From the NCBI RefSeq assembly GCF_026250525.1, contig NZ_CP111043.1, forward strand, positions 3,609,001-3,673,000: a DNA stretch of 64,000 nt, read 5' to 3'. The DNA is from Chondrinema litorale. GTDB lineage: Bacteria; Bacteroidota; Bacteroidia; Cytophagales; Flammeovirgaceae. The notes beneath the pieces were generated by a model. The model did not search any database. It was not told where the DNA came from and saw only the letters and a program-made list of their open reading frames with translations. The position numbers were made by a program, and so were the translations under genes. Below are positions 8,504-18,397 of the stretch, piece by piece. Position 1 is the first letter of the stretch. Each line of letters begins with the position of its first letter.

Positions 8504-9964
8504 TTAATTATCAGCTATATCTAATGTAATGTAGTTTTGAAAGGCTAAGTATAACAGCTTTCTAAATGGGAAATTAAATTCATTTACAATATCAATTTCC
8601 TTATGGTTAATGCCATCTATTATAGTAACATAACTATGGCCATTTCTAATTATATGATACTCTATTTTAATATTCAATTCAACATTCTGATATAAATGTT
8701 TAGGATGAAGACTAAAATTATGTCTCTTAATATCTACTAGTTCGACTAGATCACCATAGTTTTTGAAGTTTAAAGCATCTTCTGTTGTTTCATGTCGAAT
8801 TTGATTTTTTGATGCTAAACTTTTTAATGCAATCTCTAAGTTTTTCTTTGAGCCATAAATAATAGAAAGAAAATCAAAAATAAATATCATTGAACACGTA
8901 TAATTTTCAATTTTTTTATTATAATCTATTTTAATGAAATACCTATTGGGCATATAATCTTGGTCATGTATCTTCAATAAGGATCTTAAGTTTAATAAGT
9001 TATTATTAATCAACTCTTGTAGTATTTCTTTTAATAATGAATAATCTGATCTTCCTTTTTTTACGAAAGAAAAATAATTATCATAGTTATTTGGTAAGCT
9101 AATGGATTCTAAAATACTATCAATGGTATCATTTATGACTTTTTTGTTATCAAAATAAAAAATTTCTTTGCTAAAAAACTTATCTATATAACCTGAGAAA
9201 TCTGTGCTTGTACCATATTTTGAATGAAAAATATTTCTAATATTTTCAATGTCACAAACTAGTATGATCTTATTGAAGCCAAACTTATTATTAGTTGAAT
9301 CTCCTAAAGATAAATGACAAGCAAACACGTTTAAAATTCTAAAAATATGTTCAGGGTCAATTCTATCTAAATCATCAATGACTAAAACAATTTCCTTTTT
9401 AGGATCTTTTTTTAAGTTTGGGATTAAATCAGAAATCAACTCCGTTATTTCATTTTCTTCAAAGATACTTCCTTTTGTTAAGGTGATTTCTTTTAAGAAA
9501 TCAATTATTTTTTTCTGTTCGTCTATTTGAAAATCATTATGAGCTTTTTCATATTCTTTTAAAATTTCTATTACGCTAGAAAGCCTTTTACCTATTTTCC
9601 CCCAGTTTTTAGCCAGTTTACCTACTATATCCTGAAAGTTATTAATTATGTAAACTTGGGAAGTTAAGGATTTTTTGAAATCTATTTTTTCAAAATCGAT
9701 TAATTTTTCTAATAGATTAAAAGCTATATCATATTTTATGTATTCAATAATGTCTTCATTTTGAGATATAGAATAATGAATTGGCGATAAATAAAACAAT
9801 TCATAATTATCTTTTTTTTCCTTAAAAAATTTACTTAAAAAATATGTTTTACCAATTCCAAAAATACCTGAAAAAATTATTTGATTGTTATCTTCTAGAC
9901 TTAAATGCTCATCAAACCTTTTTACCTCTGAACTAATATCTAATTCAAAACTATCCTTATTCAT
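8504..9964 (-). CDS. KAP-type P-loop NTPase, prophage cargo
   Basis: The 486-residue product has Walker A GIFGIGKT at residues 33-40 and Walker B IVLVIDDLDRID at about 192-203, with the DDLDR signature typical of the KAP branch of STAND/AAA-like NTPases. A hydrophobic stretch occurs near SMIFIFDFLSIIYG; the C-terminus is not recognised. The gene is visibly more AT-rich than the terminase next door, has an own terminator and separates the methyltransferase from the terminase genes, all signs of a moron. PifA, the T7-excluding protein of plasmid F, is a KAP NTPase, so superinfection exclusion or defence is a fair guess, not shown here. Confidence 0.8.
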   Translation of the reverse strand: MNKDSFELDISSEVKRFDEHLSLEDNNQIIFSGIFGIGKTYFLSKFFKEKKDNYELFYLSPIHYSISQNEDIIEYIKYDIAFNLLEKLIDFEKIDFKKSLTSQVYIINNFQDIVGKLAKNWGKIGKRLSSVIEILKEYEKAHNDFQIDEQKKIIDFLKEITLTKGSIFEENEITELISDLIPNLKKDPKKEIVLVIDDLDRIDPEHIFRILNVFACHLSLGDSTNNKFGFNKIILVCDIENIRNIFHSKYGTSTDFSGYIDKFFSKEIFYFDNKKVINDTIDSILESISLPNNYDNYFSFVKKGRSDYSLLKEILQELINNNLLNLRSLLKIHDQDYMPNRYFIKIDYNKKIENYTCSMIFIFDFLSIIYGSKKNLEIALKSLASKNQIRHETTEDALNFKNYGDLVELVDIKRHNFSLHPKHLYQNVELNIKIEYHIIRNGHSYVTIIDGINHKEIDIVNEFNFPFRKLLYLAFQNYITLDIADN

Positions 9965-10059
9965 AATAAATTTTTGTTAGTAAATATATTGAATTATTTA
10001 ATATGAATTGAATTATAAGCACCTATGAATTTATCTTTTAAAAAGTCAGTTTAATTTTA

Positions 10060-11274
10060 TTAGAAATTATGATTAAATATTTCAACATGAATCTCAGGCT
10101 CCAACCTCTTCATCCTATCCACAATCACTTGGCAAAATTCTGGGCTGAGTTCCATCCCATAACAACGTCTGTCCAGTTGGTGGGAAGCAACTATGGTGGT
10201 GCCTGATCCAAGAAAGCCATCGCAGATGAGTCCTCCTTTTTTTGATGAGTTTTTGATTTGATAGGCAATGAGAGGAACAGGTTTCATTGTTGGGTGATCT
10301 TCATTTCTCAATGGTTTGTCAAATTCTAGTACAGTGGATTGAGTCCGGTCAGAAAACCATTGATGTCCCATACCTTTCCATCCGTATAAACAAGGTTCAT
10401 GTTTCCAGTGGTAATCTTGTCTGCCCAGTACAAAATTATCTTTTACCCATACCAGACATTGGGAGAGCTTTAAGCCTACATTTTTAAAAGTATTCCTGAA
10501 AACATCACCGTAATTATCAGAGTGCCATACATACCAAACTCCTCCCTTTTTGGTCACTGAATAAATGGCTTTAAAGGCAGCCAAGATAAACTCATTAAAA
10601 GCATTGATGTCCATGTTGTCATTTTGGATTTTGAGCTTTCTGGCTGTTTTTCCTTCATAATCTACATTGTAGGGTGGATCAATCAATACCATGTCAGCTT
10701 GTTCTCCTTGCATCAATTTCTTCCAGTTTTCTGGATTAGTGCTATCTCCACAAAGTAATCGATGTGGACCAATCTGGATCAGATCGCCTTCTTTAATATC
10801 GGTTTCAATCTTTTCTGGAATCTCAAAATTATCATCTTCTGCTTCAGTAGTATCCAACTCAAAATCATTTTCTTGAGCAAACTCCATCATAAGTTTGTCC
10901 ATCTCCAAACCGACTGCATCAAAATCGATATCAGCATAATCTGATTCCAATATTTCGATATCCCATTCACCTTCGTGCAGGTTACTGGAGAGAACGATTT
11001 CTTTTCTTTCAGATAGTGTAATTGGCCTGTTTGGTACTCTCACATCGATGAGTTCCTGACCTTTTCCCAATGCCAAAAGGATTTTTAATCGCTGGTTAAA
11101 GTTGAGCAATTGGTTGTTTTCATCTACTGCAGGAATTTCAAATACACCCAGTTTTTCCAGTTTGTTTTTGAGTCTTTCTCTACCTTCAAGAGAGAGTTTT
11201 CTGGGGTTTGTTTCTGTTGGAATAAGGTCTGCAATCTTTCTTTTTTCAGTAGTCCAGTTGAGTGGTTTTTGCAT
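10060..11274 (-). CDS. ParB-like / N6- or N4-DNA methyltransferase fusion
   Basis: The N-terminal region (residues about 10-110, KIADLIPTETNPRKL then ERKEIVLSSNLHEGEWD) matches the ParB/Srx-like fold found in phage methylases. The catalytic part has the target-recognition motif DPPYN at 199-203 and the AdoMet motif FLGSGTT at about 354-360, the beta-class order. It should methylate adenine or cytosine amino groups in phage or host DNA. No restriction enzyme partner is adjacent, so it is probably an orphan phage methylase for self-protection or regulation. The start is supported by the compact spacing to the upstream gene. Confidence 0.9.
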   Translation of the reverse strand: MQKPLNWTTEKRKIADLIPTETNPRKLSLEGRERLKNKLEKLGVFEIPAVDENNQLLNFNQRLKILLALGKGQELIDVRVPNRPITLSERKEIVLSSNLHEGEWDIEILESDYADIDFDAVGLEMDKLMMEFAQENDFELDTTEAEDDNFEIPEKIETDIKEGDLIQIGPHRLLCGDSTNPENWKKLMQGEQADMVLIDPPYNVDYEGKTARKLKIQNDNMDINAFNEFILAAFKAIYSVTKKGGVWYVWHSDNYGDVFRNTFKNVGLKLSQCLVWVKDNFVLGRQDYHWKHEPCLYGWKGMGHQWFSDRTQSTVLEFDKPLRNEDHPTMKPVPLIAYQIKNSSKKGGLICDGFLGSGTTIVASHQLDRRCYGMELSPEFCQVIVDRMKRLEPEIHVEIFNHNF

Positions 11275-11306
11275 TGATAAATAGTAATTAGGTTAAAAAA
11301 ATACAT

Positions 11307-12032
11307 TTAGTTAAACATGAGTCTTTCGCAGTTACCAGCACAGATTTTAATGAAAGCGATATCAGAATCTTCCAGCGGATTTTCTCGGTTAAAGGTGACT
11401 AACATAGTGTAAACCACATCGGCTTTGGTGTGCAAGAGTTTAGAGTAAAAAGCTCGAACTCCATAATGCTGCATAATTTCTTTAAAGTCTCCATTTGGCA
11501 TTTTGTCTACATCAGGTACATAGACGCCAAAGTTGTTATTGATAATAGTTTGAGTGATTAAAAGGTCAATGCTTTGCTCAGCGATATTGATACCATCCCA
11601 TTCTTGTTTGATGGGTTTAAAACCAGTGACAGTTTCATGTATGATCCAGCAGCGGTAATGTTGCCATGTGAGAGCAGTAGTGGAGATGCTTTTAGCCGCA
11701 TTGTCTTTTTCTTCTTTCAGCTTTTTTAGTTCACTACTAACATATTTAAACTTCATGATATGTACCCGAACAGGAGTGAGTTTGAGTAACATATTCATGT
11801 AGGTATAGACAGAAGAAACTCTTTGCTCGATCTTGTTTCTATACCTCATATGGAAGGTAAGAGAGAACTCATTTAAGAATCTGGCAGAAGCAAAAAGGTT
11901 GGCAAAGAAAGCTTTGGTCAGCTTCTCCCGATGCACCACCATCTGGTAGGTAAACAGAATCACGATGACATAAAATGCCCCTATAATAATTCCATTCTTT
12001 TCAATAATCTGCCAAAACATTTCATCACTCAT
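11307..12032 (-). CDS. Membrane-anchored phage protein, 241 aa, unknown
   Basis: One hydrophobic helix lies at residues about 12-30 (NGIIIGAFYVIVILFTYQMV), after which the protein is charged and helical, with a short Lys/Glu-rich coiled-coil-like part near residue 110. Four Cys residues occur, two near the C-terminus (FIKICAGNCERLMF). It lies between the tape-measure region and the methyltransferase. A lysis-related or superinfection role would fit a one-helix phage membrane protein, but no family is recognised. Confidence 0.65.
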   Translation of the reverse strand: MSDEMFWQIIEKNGIIIGAFYVIVILFTYQMVVHREKLTKAFFANLFASARFLNEFSLTFHMRYRNKIEQRVSSVYTYMNMLLKLTPVRVHIMKFKYVSSELKKLKEEKDNAAKSISTTALTWQHYRCWIIHETVTGFKPIKQEWDGINIAEQSIDLLITQTIINNNFGVYVPDVDKMPNGDFKEIMQHYGVRAFYSKLLHTKADVVYTMLVTFNRENPLEDSDIAFIKICAGNCERLMFN

Positions 12033-12253
12033 GGGATGAAATTATGAGGCTCCTCAAAGGGATAAAAGGACTGTTTTTAGAGATTGGGTTAGTTTGATAT
12101 GCAATTTAATTACCTGATAGTAGGTATGTTTTGTTATGTTTTTTCTTAGTAAAATTATGTTTATAAAAAGTTATATTAAAATAGCGCGTCTATGTGTGTT
12201 AAGCATATGTTGTGAAACATTCATACCAAGTTTAAAAAAACATAATATCTCTT

Positions 12254-13489
12254 ATGAAAATCATGAACCTAATTTTATTACTCTTAATGCTTGGATTAAG
12301 CTTACAAGCTGTTGCAAATATCAAGGATGTTAAAGTTACTAATGGCTCAAACGAAGAAATAAGTGTATATATTACTCAATCTAACAGGGAGGGTGACTTT
12401 GGAGCAGAAATTTCTTCACTTGTAAAAATTGCAGTTGGAGAATCTAAAATCATGACTCTGAGCAGTAAGCCGCCACTATTTGCGTATGTAAATTTAGTTG
12501 TTGTTCAGGGACAAGGTGTAAAGAAAAGGGAGATAATGGTAGACCAATACCTTAATGTCAAGAACTCTCCAAAAACAAAGCCTTTTAATTTTACAGGAAT
12601 TAATAAGAGTACAATTGATGAAGATGAAATCAAACGACTCTATCAAATTATTGAGAACTCCAAAAAATCATTTAAGGATAAAAATCTAATTATAGATAGA
12701 GAATATGAAGCAGGAGTTGGGTTTGATGAATACTTAGGAGCTATAGTTATAGTTGAATTGGATGAAAGTGATGCACAAAATCATAAACTCAAAAGGGTTT
12801 ATAGGGCTAGACAGTTAGGAATTAATTCACCCCCTATTTTTAGAGGCAAAGATTATAAGGAGTCAGTTAGATTATCAAAAACATTTGGTGTAAGTGGAGA
12901 TGCCAAGTTTCCAGGAGCGTTTGACGTACAAGTTGATTTTAATAGTGCAAACTTATTCGAGTTTAATTACAAGCTATTTGGTCTAGGCCCAGTTGAGTCT
13001 CAAAGTTCTGAAAGCAGAACTGTTGTTGATATTCTGTTTGACTTAGATGAAAATAGTAGAAGCGAAATTATTCAGACCATTGTTCAAACCTTAGATGATT
13101 GTGAAAACTGTTCAGTGCGAAGAATTGATAGAGTTTTAGCTTTCAAAGGAGGTACGGCAACTGTTAAAAGATTCAGAGAAGCAAGTAAAGTTTGGTCTGG
13201 TTCTGCATTTAATGTCATTACAAATTCAGGTAATTTCTCATATATTAATGGACTTGATTATGACCAATATATTCCTGCGACGATTCTTTCTTTAGGTATA
13301 AGTCAGGAAAGTCTTGAGACAGAGATACTTTTATCTGCTAAAGCAGAAACTCAAAAAAAAATTAATTTAAAGCAAGCTGAGTTAGATAACTCTGAATTGG
13401 CAATCAAAAATCTGAAATCTGAACTTGAAGAATTGACAGATTTAAAAGAAGCCTTTGATGAATTAATAGATCGAACTAAAAATAATTAA
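12254..13489 (+). CDS. Secreted coiled-coil protein, opposite-strand prophage cargo
   Basis: The 411-residue product has a signal peptide (IMNLILLLLMLGLSLQAVA, likely cut after AVA) and a beta-type N-terminal domain (VKVTNGSNEEISVYIT). The C-terminal 50 residues are a heptad-like Lys/Leu/Glu coiled coil. Two Cys in DDCENCSVRR could form a disulfide or metal site. It runs against all surrounding phage genes, together with the TPR gene 143 bases downstream. I recognise no family. Orientation and composition suggest a moron expressed in the lysogen. Confidence 0.75.
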   Translation: MKIMNLILLLLMLGLSLQAVANIKDVKVTNGSNEEISVYITQSNREGDFGAEISSLVKIAVGESKIMTLSSKPPLFAYVNLVVVQGQGVKKREIMVDQYLNVKNSPKTKPFNFTGINKSTIDEDEIKRLYQIIENSKKSFKDKNLIIDREYEAGVGFDEYLGAIVIVELDESDAQNHKLKRVYRARQLGINSPPIFRGKDYKESVRLSKTFGVSGDAKFPGAFDVQVDFNSANLFEFNYKLFGLGPVESQSSESRTVVDILFDLDENSRSEIIQTIVQTLDDCENCSVRRIDRVLAFKGGTATVKRFREASKVWSGSAFNVITNSGNFSYINGLDYDQYIPATILSLGISQESLETEILLSAKAETQKKINLKQAELDNSELAIKNLKSELEELTDLKEAFDELIDRTKNN

Positions 13490-13632
13490 AACGTTTCCCA
13501 ACAATAGCTAAAAATTCATCGCTTTCCGTAGGGAGATTCAACAACCCACGCTTTTTAGCTAAATCGTAAGAAATTATTTGGAAAACCTGCCTTTAAATTT
13601 AGAAGTATTCTATCATATCTAAAACTTTAAAT

Positions 13633-14973
13633 ATGGCCAAATCAAATGATGCAAAACATATTAAAGAAAAAAAGAAAAAGGGTGAAAAATCAGGTATATT
13701 CACTAATATGATTGGAGTGATAAAAAACATTAAGGATTTTTTATCACATGTATTTGTAATCTTATTATTTATCTTATTTATTTTTTTTGTATTTAAAGAT
13801 AGTAGAAAGACAACTTTTTACATTGAATCATTCAGTACGACCAAAGATTTTGATGATAAAGGTCTAAACGGTGAAAATTTAGCAAGTATTCTTAAGAATG
13901 AGATTAATAAAATTAGGTACATAGATGCGGCTTATGCAAAAAAATCTATTCACTTCATAGATTCTAAGAGAAAAGACTATGATGTTAAAGATCCAATCAC
14001 AGGGTTTAACGTTTCTAAGCTAAAAGACTACATTCAGGATGTTGCTTTTGGCAATACTAAAGAAATTTCTGGGTTTATAACCACTCTTGAAAATGATGAA
14101 AAACAACTTTATGTGAGGTTAGAAGATAAATTCTTATCACTTTATAAATTTAAAGATGTTGAAGATGTTGATTCAATTATACAAATAGTAGCAGAGGATT
14201 TTATAAGACTACATGAAGACAAATATATTTTGGGAGTACATTACTTAACATTCGATAACAATATTGAAAAGTGTTTCAAGATTATTCATGAATTACTTAA
14301 TGATAATGATGAATCAAATGACTATAAAGCTTATCAATTACGTGGTTCAATTTACTTAAAAAATTCGGCTAACTTAGATTTAGCTGAAAAGGACTTTAAT
14401 GAAGTTGTAGAAAGAGCACCTAATCCAGCTCGCGCGATCAATAATTTAGGATTAATCTTTGAAAAAAGATCCAAGGAAGAAAAGAAAGATACTACGTTAA
14501 TGGTAATGAATATAGATAAAGCAATTAATAATTATAAAAAGGTCACAATTATTGATACTACTTATAGTAAAGTATTTCTTCATTTAGGGAATTCATATAT
14601 GCATAAATATACATTATCGAATAATAAATTATTAAGAGACACTGCTGAATTGTATTATCGTGAATTTATAAGCTTAAACAGGGATGAGATAATTGGCTAT
14701 ATATCTTTAGGCAATAGTTTGTATGAAGTTAATAAACAAGAAGCATTAAAAATTTATGATAAAGCAACTCAGATTGACCCATTTAATTCTTTGCCATATT
14801 TACAGTTGGCAATGCGTTATCATGCAGATGGAGCTAATAGAGATGCACTTGATTATATAAATAAAGCGATAGAAAACTATAAAAATGATTCTACAAAATA
14901 CTTGGGTATTGGAAATTATATTAATGAGATAAGACGTAAAATTAATGCTGCACTTTCGGCAAATAAAAAATAA
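13633..14973 (+). CDS. Membrane-anchored TPR protein, opposite-strand prophage cargo
   Basis: The N-terminus is very Lys-rich, followed by one membrane helix at about residues 38-55 (HVFVILLFILFIFFVFK), so the rest should be outside the cytoplasm. Residues about 60-220 form an unrecognised domain beginning YIESFSTTKDFDDKGLNGEN. From about residue 230 to the end there are several TPR-like helical pairs (AYQLRGSIYLKNSANLDLAE, AINNLGLIFEK, YISLGNSLYEVNKQEALKIY, PYLQLAMRYHADG). It is probably co-transcribed with the secreted protein upstream. A scaffold role at the envelope is plausible; no activity is visible. Confidence 0.75.
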   Translation: MAKSNDAKHIKEKKKKGEKSGIFTNMIGVIKNIKDFLSHVFVILLFILFIFFVFKDSRKTTFYIESFSTTKDFDDKGLNGENLASILKNEINKIRYIDAAYAKKSIHFIDSKRKDYDVKDPITGFNVSKLKDYIQDVAFGNTKEISGFITTLENDEKQLYVRLEDKFLSLYKFKDVEDVDSIIQIVAEDFIRLHEDKYILGVHYLTFDNNIEKCFKIIHELLNDNDESNDYKAYQLRGSIYLKNSANLDLAEKDFNEVVERAPNPARAINNLGLIFEKRSKEEKKDTTLMVMNIDKAINNYKKVTIIDTTYSKVFLHLGNSYMHKYTLSNNKLLRDTAELYYREFISLNRDEIIGYISLGNSLYEVNKQEALKIYDKATQIDPFNSLPYLQLAMRYHADGANRDALDYINKAIENYKNDSTKYLGIGNYINEIRRKINAALSANKK

Positions 14974-14979
14974 AATGCT

Positions 14980-15016
14980 GCTCATGTCAAACAAGTTTCA
15001 CGGCTGGTACATGAGC
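14980..15016. other. Hairpin at the convergent junction of cargo and tape measure genes
   Basis: GCTCATGT (14980-14987) and ACATGAGC (15009-15016) form a perfect 8-bp inverted repeat around 21 bases. It lies between the stops of two convergent genes, where a terminator would be expected, but there is no T-run, so termination is uncertain. Confidence 0.4.
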
Positions 15017-15087
15017 TAAGATAGCATCAATGCAAACAATCAAATATATGAAACTTAGTAGGAAATTGCTTTAAATCCACAGTACCT

Positions 15088-18087
15088 TTATAAACTCCCC
15101 CTCATTTCATCCTCATCAATCCGTTTTTTAGCTTTCTCAAAATCGGTATAAACCAGTTTAGAAGTAATCTCCAGAGGAAACTTCTGATTTAAGATTTGAA
15201 GCTGGGTGAGTACTTGTCTTAATAACAAAGCATTGTCAGTGTTTGCTGTTTGGTTTATTGCACTTTCAGTATTAGCAATTGATAAATCGCTTGAGCTCGT
15301 AGGAGAGCTACTGGTAGTGGGTAATGTGCCTCCATTTTCAAAGGTAGCTTGAGAGATCGCTGTTCCCCCTTTATTCATGGAAGCATCTAATAATTTATCA
15401 ATGATAGGTTTGTTGTTTAGATAAGTCATTTTAGAAAGAATCGGCTCACCTCCTTCAATTTCTCCCATTACCTGCATATTTGAAGGGTTGATTAACTGAA
15501 TACCACCTTCTGAGTGTGATGGGCCATCAATAATTCCACCTGAAGCAAACTTTTGCTTGCTAACAGTACTAACAGCCATACCAGCTCTAGCAACAGCAAT
15601 GGCAGATTTAATTGCTCCAGCTACGCCAAAAGTCATGGTACTATCAGGAGAGGCCATATAACCTGCAATTTCTTGCTGTAAATCCACTAAGATTTTAGCA
15701 ATAGAAAAAGCCTTGATTTTATCTGCATTCTTTTTTCTTGCCACTTCATCTTTTCCAAGCAAGTCAATGCCCATTTGTAAGAAATCGGATGCTGCCTGGA
15801 AACTAGCTTGTTCAACTCCTTTTTTTAATTCAGCAGTTTTCTTTTCGTTCTCGATTGTTTTATCAGCATGTTCCCTTTCAATTTTAGCCAGATTCACTTT
15901 AGCCACCATCACTTCCGCACTTTCTTGTCCATGATAGGATTCCAGCAGCTTGATCCTTTCTTCCATCGCTGCTTTTTGCAGCTCATAAAGCGCATCTTGA
16001 TAAGCTTGTTCATCCAGCAAGCTTCTTTCAAACTGTTCTTCGAGCCTGAGCTTTTTAATTTCTTCAGATTCGATGGATAGCTCTAAATCTTTATCTCTTT
16101 GAGCTTGTTCCACTTCTTCTTGCAATAAACCTAGCTCATTTTTAAGGGATTCTTTTAGCAGGAGTGTTTGCTCAGCAATCTGCTCTGGAGTGCCGACTAA
16201 AGCTTCAATTTTTCGCTTAGTATTCAGCTTTAATTGGGCAATTTCTTTTTCTGCTCCCTCTTGCATCAACTGGATGCGAAGATCCTCTAAACTCTTTTGT
16301 GCTGCAAGCTCTTTTTTCTTAGCTTCTTCTCTAGCTTTAGAGAGTTTTTCTGATACTTTTTTATCTTCTTCACTTAAGCGATCATTGTATTTTTTTCTTG
16401 TTTCAAGGCTAGCTTGACCGATATCTTCCTGCACTTTTTTAGCCTCACTGGCTATTTGATCACTATTAATAGTAATCTTACCATTTAAGGTTTCATCCAT
16501 CGCCTCTTTAAAACTAGTAGCCACATCCTTTCCCAGCTCAGTAAATTTGCCTTGAATACTGGCTGTGGTCTCAGAGAAAATATCTCCAATCTTAGAAAAA
16601 TCTCCACTTATGAGGGCAAGCACTCCTTTTCCTAAACCGATGATTCCTTCTTGGAAGCTAGTCATAAAAGCCATGTTGGCATTAAATAGCGTTTTAAATA
16701 CGAGCACCAAACCATTTAAAATGCCTCTTAAGGGGAGAGAGGAATTGTATAGATCAATAAAACCATTTTTAAGCTCATTGAATTTATCAATTACCCAAAC
16801 AAGTGTCTTTGTACCCAAAATTTGCAGGTAAGTAGTAAGCTCGCTCCAAAGAGCTGAAGAACCAGCTAGTTTTTCAGCTAATTCTTCTTCAGCTTGAGCC
16901 AGCTCTTTTTCAAGAGATAATTGTTTTATTTGGGTTCTAGTGAGCGCATTTTCTGTATCAATTAAGCCTTCCATACTACCATTGATGCTTTTTAAAGACT
17001 TTAAAAAGTCTAAACCAGCATCTTCACCTGGACCACCAAAAACATCAGCTACCACAGTTTGTAATTTGTTAGCAGGAATAGTAGTATCATTCATCTGGCT
17101 AGATACTCTTTTTAAAGCATCTACTGTAGAAAGGCTACCATCATTGATTCCTTTAAAGATTTCATCGGTGAATTCTTTTCCAAAAGCAGCCTGCATGGCC
17201 TCTGAAGTAGATTTGGTTTGTTCTCTGATTCTCAAGCCAAATTCTTTGACCACATCAGCACCCTTATCAGAAAATACTCCTTCATTGATGGATTGGGTGA
17301 TGACAGCAAACATTTCCTCAGCACTAGCTCCAGCATCAGCAAACTGAGTAGCATATTCTTTTGCTTGTTCGAGCAATTCTTCTCCTTTTCCGGGAGCCGC
17401 CAGCATGCCTTCCTCAATTAAATCAAGAGCCTCAGAATAAGAGATTTTCATCCGCTTGCTGACAGCATTTGCAGTGTCTGCAATCTTGTTTTGCTCTACA
17501 TCAAAGGTGTTTCCTAAAGCTTGCACATGGGCAGTGGCTTCAGATAAAGCTTCTCCTTGGAGTCCAGAAAGCTGCTGGATAGTGCCAGATAGTTTGGTGT
17601 ATTTTTCATCGATTCCAAGCAGATACTGACCTAATTCAATAAACTTCTGGAAGGCAAAAAGGGCAATAAAAGCTTTTTGGAGCTGTCCGAAAGCATTGTT
17701 CATCAGGCCAGTGGCTTTCGAGACCCCATTCATGCCTGTTTTTACTTGTCCAATGCGGGCTTTAACTCGATCGAGTTCCTTGGATTTTTTAATGAAAGCA
17801 TCGGTTCCAGGAACAAGTCCAAAGAGTTCTCTTTGCAGTCTTCGGGATTCTTTTTGAAGCTCTTTTAAGGGAAGGGCTGTGAGACCAATTTTCTTTCTAA
17901 GGCCTACAATTTGACTTTCAGTTTCTTTGAGCTTGGCAGAAGCTTGTCGGTACTCATCCGTATTCTTCTTCATCCCTTTGAGCTCAGCTCGCAAGGTATC
18001 GGCCTGTCCCATTAAATCATTTAAAGCTTTTTTGGCTTGGTCTGAGCCAATTTCAACTTGTACCTGAATGCGTTCTTTTAGTGCCAC
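15088..18087 (-). CDS. Tail tape measure protein
   Basis: The 999-residue product has the standard layout: N-terminal coiled coil (ADTLRAELKGMKKNTDEYRQ onward), a TMP-type core with repeated helical patterns (EATAHVQALGNTFDVEQNKI, GASAEEMFAVITQSINEG), hydrophobic stretches near residues 430-500 (TKTLVWVIDKFNEL, FKTLFNANMAFMTSF), a long charged coiled coil (about 560-760) and a Ser/Gly/Asn-rich C-terminus. It sets tail length and travels with DNA at injection. Presence of a 999-residue ruler implies a long tail. It follows a 76-residue gene and the tube-like gene, as tail modules do. Confidence 0.92.
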   Translation of the reverse strand: MALKERIQVQVEIGSDQAKKALNDLMGQADTLRAELKGMKKNTDEYRQASAKLKETESQIVGLRKKIGLTALPLKELQKESRRLQRELFGLVPGTDAFIKKSKELDRVKARIGQVKTGMNGVSKATGLMNNAFGQLQKAFIALFAFQKFIELGQYLLGIDEKYTKLSGTIQQLSGLQGEALSEATAHVQALGNTFDVEQNKIADTANAVSKRMKISYSEALDLIEEGMLAAPGKGEELLEQAKEYATQFADAGASAEEMFAVITQSINEGVFSDKGADVVKEFGLRIREQTKSTSEAMQAAFGKEFTDEIFKGINDGSLSTVDALKRVSSQMNDTTIPANKLQTVVADVFGGPGEDAGLDFLKSLKSINGSMEGLIDTENALTRTQIKQLSLEKELAQAEEELAEKLAGSSALWSELTTYLQILGTKTLVWVIDKFNELKNGFIDLYNSSLPLRGILNGLVLVFKTLFNANMAFMTSFQEGIIGLGKGVLALISGDFSKIGDIFSETTASIQGKFTELGKDVATSFKEAMDETLNGKITINSDQIASEAKKVQEDIGQASLETRKKYNDRLSEEDKKVSEKLSKAREEAKKKELAAQKSLEDLRIQLMQEGAEKEIAQLKLNTKRKIEALVGTPEQIAEQTLLLKESLKNELGLLQEEVEQAQRDKDLELSIESEEIKKLRLEEQFERSLLDEQAYQDALYELQKAAMEERIKLLESYHGQESAEVMVAKVNLAKIEREHADKTIENEKKTAELKKGVEQASFQAASDFLQMGIDLLGKDEVARKKNADKIKAFSIAKILVDLQQEIAGYMASPDSTMTFGVAGAIKSAIAVARAGMAVSTVSKQKFASGGIIDGPSHSEGGIQLINPSNMQVMGEIEGGEPILSKMTYLNNKPIIDKLLDASMNKGGTAISQATFENGGTLPTTSSSPTSSSDLSIANTESAINQTANTDNALLLRQVLTQLQILNQKFPLEITSKLVYTDFEKAKKRIDEDEMRGSL

Positions 18088-18155
18088 AGCTTATAAGAGT
18101 AAAAAATAAAGAAGGATAGCCTTATAAAAGCTATCCTTCAAGAATCAATCGTTAA

Positions 18156-18386
18156 TTATTTACTTGATTTAATTGTTTTTGCCAGTTGCAAGTCTTCCTC
18201 ATTAAATCGCAGACTTCTTGCTTTATCAAGTTGGTAGGAGTAGCGGATTTCATCTACTCTTTTGATAATGGGTCTGCCATCTTTGCTGACCGCTACAGGA
18301 AAGATATTGAGGATTTGATCTTCTTTTTGTTCGCCGTTTTCTATATAAATAACCTGATCTTTTTTACTAAATTTTGGTGATTTCAT
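18156..18386 (-). CDS. Small phage protein between tube and tape measure, 76 aa
   Basis: The 76-residue, highly charged product (SPKFSKKDQVIYIENGEQKE) sits between the tube-like gene and the tape measure, where tail assembly chaperones are encoded in siphophages and myophages. No slippery sequence joining it to another frame was noticed. The chaperone role is inferred from position only. Confidence 0.7.
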   Translation of the reverse strand: MKSPKFSKKDQVIYIENGEQKEDQILNIFPVAVSKDGRPIIKRVDEIRYSYQLDKARSLRFNEEDLQLAKTIKSSK

Positions 18387-18397
18387 GATGTTAACAT

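Noticed and set aside
16940..17347. Plus-strand open frame of 135 codons inside the tape measure gene
   Set aside because: It is the complement of a well-supported coding region, with composition typical of an antisense frame (rich in Ser, Phe and Leu).
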